The position numbers were made by a program, and so were the translations under genes. Below the pieces are notes generated by a model. It was not told where the DNA came from. It worked only from the letters and a program-made list of their open reading frames with translations, and ran no database searches. Of a stretch of DNA of 64,000 bases, positions 60,891 through 64,000 are shown one piece after another (positions within the stretch are counted from its first letter, which is position 1; each line of letters starts with the position of its first letter). The DNA is from Ridgeia piscesae (Eukaryota; Annelida; Polychaeta; Sabellida; Siboglinidae). The stretch is from the NCBI GenBank assembly GCA_025642075.2, contig JAODUO010000569.1:120001-184000 (forward strand), written 5' to 3'.

Positions 60891-61821
60891 TTCTTCAGAA
60901 GATCCTAGCAGTCATTAACATTGTGTCTTCTGAGGGCAACTTATACATTTTATTATGGACCTCCTGGAGTAACTTAGCAAACAACAGATACTGTACCTCT
61001 GAGTGACTTTGTATGAGCACAACACTAATTATGCCTATAAACTAGATGTCTCGATATACAACCTGCTTTTCTTTTACCTATAAAGTTACAATTACTGAAA
61101 ATGAAAATTATTTGAAATATTTTCCAAACTATTTGTATTTTAAATACTTTTGCATAAAAAAGTATTTGTCTTTGAATCCTTAAGGAATATTTGCATTTAC
61201 GTACATTTGAAAGTATTTGATACCATGTCTGTCCCCAAATTGTTTTTTTACTACGGGTAATCATAGTTGATACACAAAACAATGTACTTTAATCAATGGA
61301 TTTCGGGCTTTAAACTTATGTATGTTGTATTTTTAATTCTTGAGAAGTTGTATGTTTAGCACCTTTTCTAGTTCATCCTAGGGTAAAGTGTGGGTAAATG
61401 TTTCAGTGATATACTTTATCACAGTTAACTGAATTTGTTTGTTAATGTTTAACCTGAGACAGAATATTTACATAATTAACAGTTAGATTATGTAGAAAGA
61501 TACATTCATAAATCTCAGTTCAAATGCCTTTTTGTTTAATTAGGCAAGTTATAATTGACTAGGACTAATTTGGTACTAAACTAATATAAACTAGTCAATT
61601 GGTAATCTGGTTACCAATTATTATATTTATCAGAAAAAGAATTTAGACTATCAACTGAATCAAGGTTTCACTAAATCTATTCTTTTATATTAAACTACCA
61701 AAATACAATTGGCCCGACCTATGCTGTTAATTTCAATGCAAAGCCGCAATATATGTACACCACACACCCGGCCATAGAAATTTAATTGGCTCTATAAGCT
61801 GAATCTGACCCCACCCTTGGG
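60891..61821. other. intergenic, no gene recognised
   Basis: AT-rich, no recognisable feature. Confidence 0.45.
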
Positions 61822-63321
61822 CAGGGCTGGGGTCAATTCCATTCAAACCCAATTCCCGCTCCAATTCATTGCAATTCTTTCTATTCAATTCAGTTTTCTT
61901 TCCAATTCCATCTACAATCATTCAATTCCAATGCACATAACAAAAGTTAACCATAAAATAATACAATTAATGTATATGCAGGGTAAAGTCCTGCATGGGG
62001 CGGGTTTTGGCCTGCAGTCCGTGGGGGCTCGCAGCGGGCCGAATGATATAGTTGCGGGGCGGGCGCGGGCTCAGCTTTTTTCAGCCCGCACAGTTTATGT
62101 CAAAATTTGCACATTGTTTGTGCCAATTCGTTGGTGGATTACCTGATAGCTCTTTGTGTGTGTGTGACACTGTGTGTTGCTTGCACGACAGCACGTGTGC
62201 GATGAATATATGCTAGGTAGAACATATTATGTGTGCGTGCAACTAGATGTTGTGCATAGCTGCGTGTGTGTATGTGCGTTTAACTATGTTATGATAACAT
62301 GGACTAACCATGACGTTTTGGTAAACAACATGTTGCCAGTGAGCATTCTGGTAACAGAACAGTTTGATGACACTGTTGAAAACATTCATAATATTTCACT
62401 GTTTTGTTGTTTTGCCCTGCCAGCATTAGTCATTCATTAGAGTGTACATACAATAATTCACAGTAAAAGAAATCACAGAAAAAAATACAATTTTGCCTCG
62501 GAAAGTCACAGGAAATAAGGTCACAAAATAATGTTATTCAGACACTACAAAGGTTTGGTCTTGCATAGATGAGCACCATAACAATCTTTTGAATCTTTGA
62601 CAACAGTAAGAAATAAGGTAACAAAATAATGTTATTGTGGCACAGATCGCTACAGACCGCCCTTTTTACACAATCACATCAATGATGCCAGACCTAACTA
62701 ACAGCCTAGTTGATTTGGGTTCTCCCTTTAACACCAGTATCACCACCATTCACCAGGCTGCCTGTCTTGCTAGGCTGAGTGATGTTTGAACAACTCCCAA
62801 GGAGACCTATTTAATTTGGGATACCTGGCTTGGTGAAAGGGCTTGCTTATCTGAGCCAGACCTTCTGTAACATGCAAAGGCAATTAACAGGCTGGTGGTG
62901 CCCAGTTTTACTGTCCAGTAGGCACAGGTGCTAATTTGTGTAAATATTACTAAACTATGCCTGAATTATCTCACATTGGCATTGCTGACTCAAACCGAAT
63001 GAGTAACTAGGTAGAACATACAAAAATCAAGTGGTGCCTAATTAATTGATAAATTATATCATTTTTTTACAACATTCATCATTCATCATCCACTGATTAA
63101 TTGTCGGGTAATGTTTCATTGTCCAACTTTTCCTGAACAGCAATACTCCCAATTGTCTGTCTGTAAAATATCCCGCACAGCATCACAACCATATCAGGTG
63201 CTCAATTCCTTTTCATTCAGTTACAATTTAATTCAATTCAAAATCTTTCAATTCCAATTCGGGAATTGAATTGGAATCCAATCGATCAATTCCAGTTCTT
63301 TTTTAACTGAACACAGCCCTA
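61822..63321. mobile_element. hAT-like non-autonomous element, 1.5 kb
   Basis: The left end CAGGGCTGGGGTCAATTCCA pairs with the right end (reverse complement TAGGGCTGTGTTCAGTT...CAATT). Both are followed by AATTCCAATTC-rich subterminal repeats. The outside 8-mers CCCTTGGG (61814-61821) and CCCTCGGG (63322-63329) differ by one base, a likely 8-bp target duplication as for hAT elements. The interior contains a GGGCGGG-rich segment (61980-62095) that begins CAGGGTAAAGTCCTGC and may be another hAT end. No transposase is seen. Confidence 0.75.
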
Positions 63322-63432
63322 CCCTCGGGGTGAGGGCACCAGTCTATGTGTCATGTGATACGTCATTAGTAATAGTCCGATTAGTTCCATTATCAAAAGA
63401 CTAATGCTATATCTGAGTGGTCACAGTTCACT

Positions 63433-63603
63433 ACATATCTGATTCTATTGATAAGTGTCCTATGTGTCTGTATCTAATTATATCGCTATAGAAATGTTAT
63501 CTATGTGTCTAATCAAATCAGTAAGTGTCCTGTATATATTTGATTGTGTCACTTTGTATCCTCTACATGTCTGATTGTGTCAGTAAATGTCCTCTACATG
63601 TCA
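63433..63603. repeat. degenerate minisatellite of about 40 bp units
   Basis: Diverged units around GTGTCTGATTGTGTCAGTAA plus GTGTCCTCTACAT repeat about four times. Confidence 0.7.
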
Positions 63604-63654
63604 TCAGGTAATGTACATAAGCAGCTTCTACATTATAATTTCTGTTTGTTTCAG

Positions 63655-63711
63655 GACACTGACTTTGAATATGAATGCTTGTTGATGTCAGAAGTGTCAA
63701 CATTGAAGTGA
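63655..63711 (+). CDS. possible terminal exon, unrecognised
   Basis: A strong acceptor TTCTGTTTGTTTCAG ends at 63654. It is followed by 18 codons (DTDFEYECLLMSEVSTLK) and TGA at 63709. The acidic, short C-terminus is plausible for a last exon, but no upstream exon was identified, so this is speculative. Confidence 0.2.
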   Translation, partial: DTDFEYECLLMSEVSTLK

Positions 63712-63819
63712 TCAGGCTTCCTGCTGGCGTTCATTGACAACGACACGTATCAAGTTCTGCTGTTGTCACCAATTCGGCGAGAACGATATAAGACACTGAG
63801 TGATTATTATCACCTTTGT

Positions 63820-64000
63820 GACGTCAACTCCCCATAGCGGGGACACCATCCGAGTGTGTCATCAAGTCCCCTGTGATGGACACACCATTCAAGAGTGACA
63901 TCAACTCCTCAGTGGTCAGTACGCCATTGATGTCAACTCCCTGTCATTTTGACACCATTCGAGTGTGTCATCAAGTCCCCTGTGATGAACATGCCATTCA
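63820..64000. repeat. start of a minisatellite, about 40 bp units, continuing past the window
   Basis: ATTCGAGTGTGTCATCAAGTC plus CCCTGTGATG(G/A)ACA(C/T)(A/G)CCATTCA recurs at 63849 and 63957, with related GACATCAACTCC units between. Confidence 0.8.

Overview
The window is nuclear DNA from an animal, most likely an aquatic invertebrate. Introns are GT-AG, the one well-supported gene belongs to the metazoan DEG/ENaC channel family, and the rest is dominated by LINE, SINE and DNA-transposon debris and by very abundant micro- and minisatellites. A mollusc-like or lancelet-like genome would fit, but I cannot name the species.

The only host gene I can reconstruct runs on the minus strand from about 48.1 kb to 38.4 kb. 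Ten exons, all in compatible phase with GT-AG borders, encode a predicted 1,066-residue DEG/ENaC/ASIC-like cation channel. It has an N-terminal coiled coil, the His-Gly gating motif, TM1, the cysteine-rich ectodomain, and TM2 with a Gly-Ala-Ser selectivity filter. Its oddity is exon 8 (1,525 bp), which places about 477 extra helix-rich, sequon-rich residues where other family members have a short knuckle segment. A 3.6-kb minisatellite of 33-bp units, with three near-identical 826-bp higher-order copies, lies just upstream. A duplicated block carrying a 19-bp minisatellite lies just downstream.

Left part (0-32 kb): simple repeats and minisatellites; a 4.26-kb element (6.9-11.2 kb) with terminal inverted repeats, hairpin-bearing subterminal modules and a degraded ORF of an unusual invertebrate family; LINE reverse-transcriptase remnants at 14.1-15.4, 17.7-19.1 and 28.9-29.5 kb; a tRNA-headed SINE-like repeat at 19 kb; a non-autonomous TIR element with a 6-bp target duplication at 22.3-23.4 kb; and a broken Gag-like retroelement ORF with two zinc knuckles and a coiled-coil tail at 26.5-28.3 kb.

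Right part (52-64 kb): more LINE pieces (52.1, 52.8, 57.1 kb), a second SINE copy (54.5 kb), a Harbinger-like TIR element (57.7-59.6 kb), a satellite of roughly 190-bp units that flips orientation at a perfect palindrome (60.5 kb), a 1.5-kb hAT-like element (61.8-63.3 kb), and the start of another minisatellite at the window edge. Most long reading frames in the window are translations of tandem repeats and are not genes.
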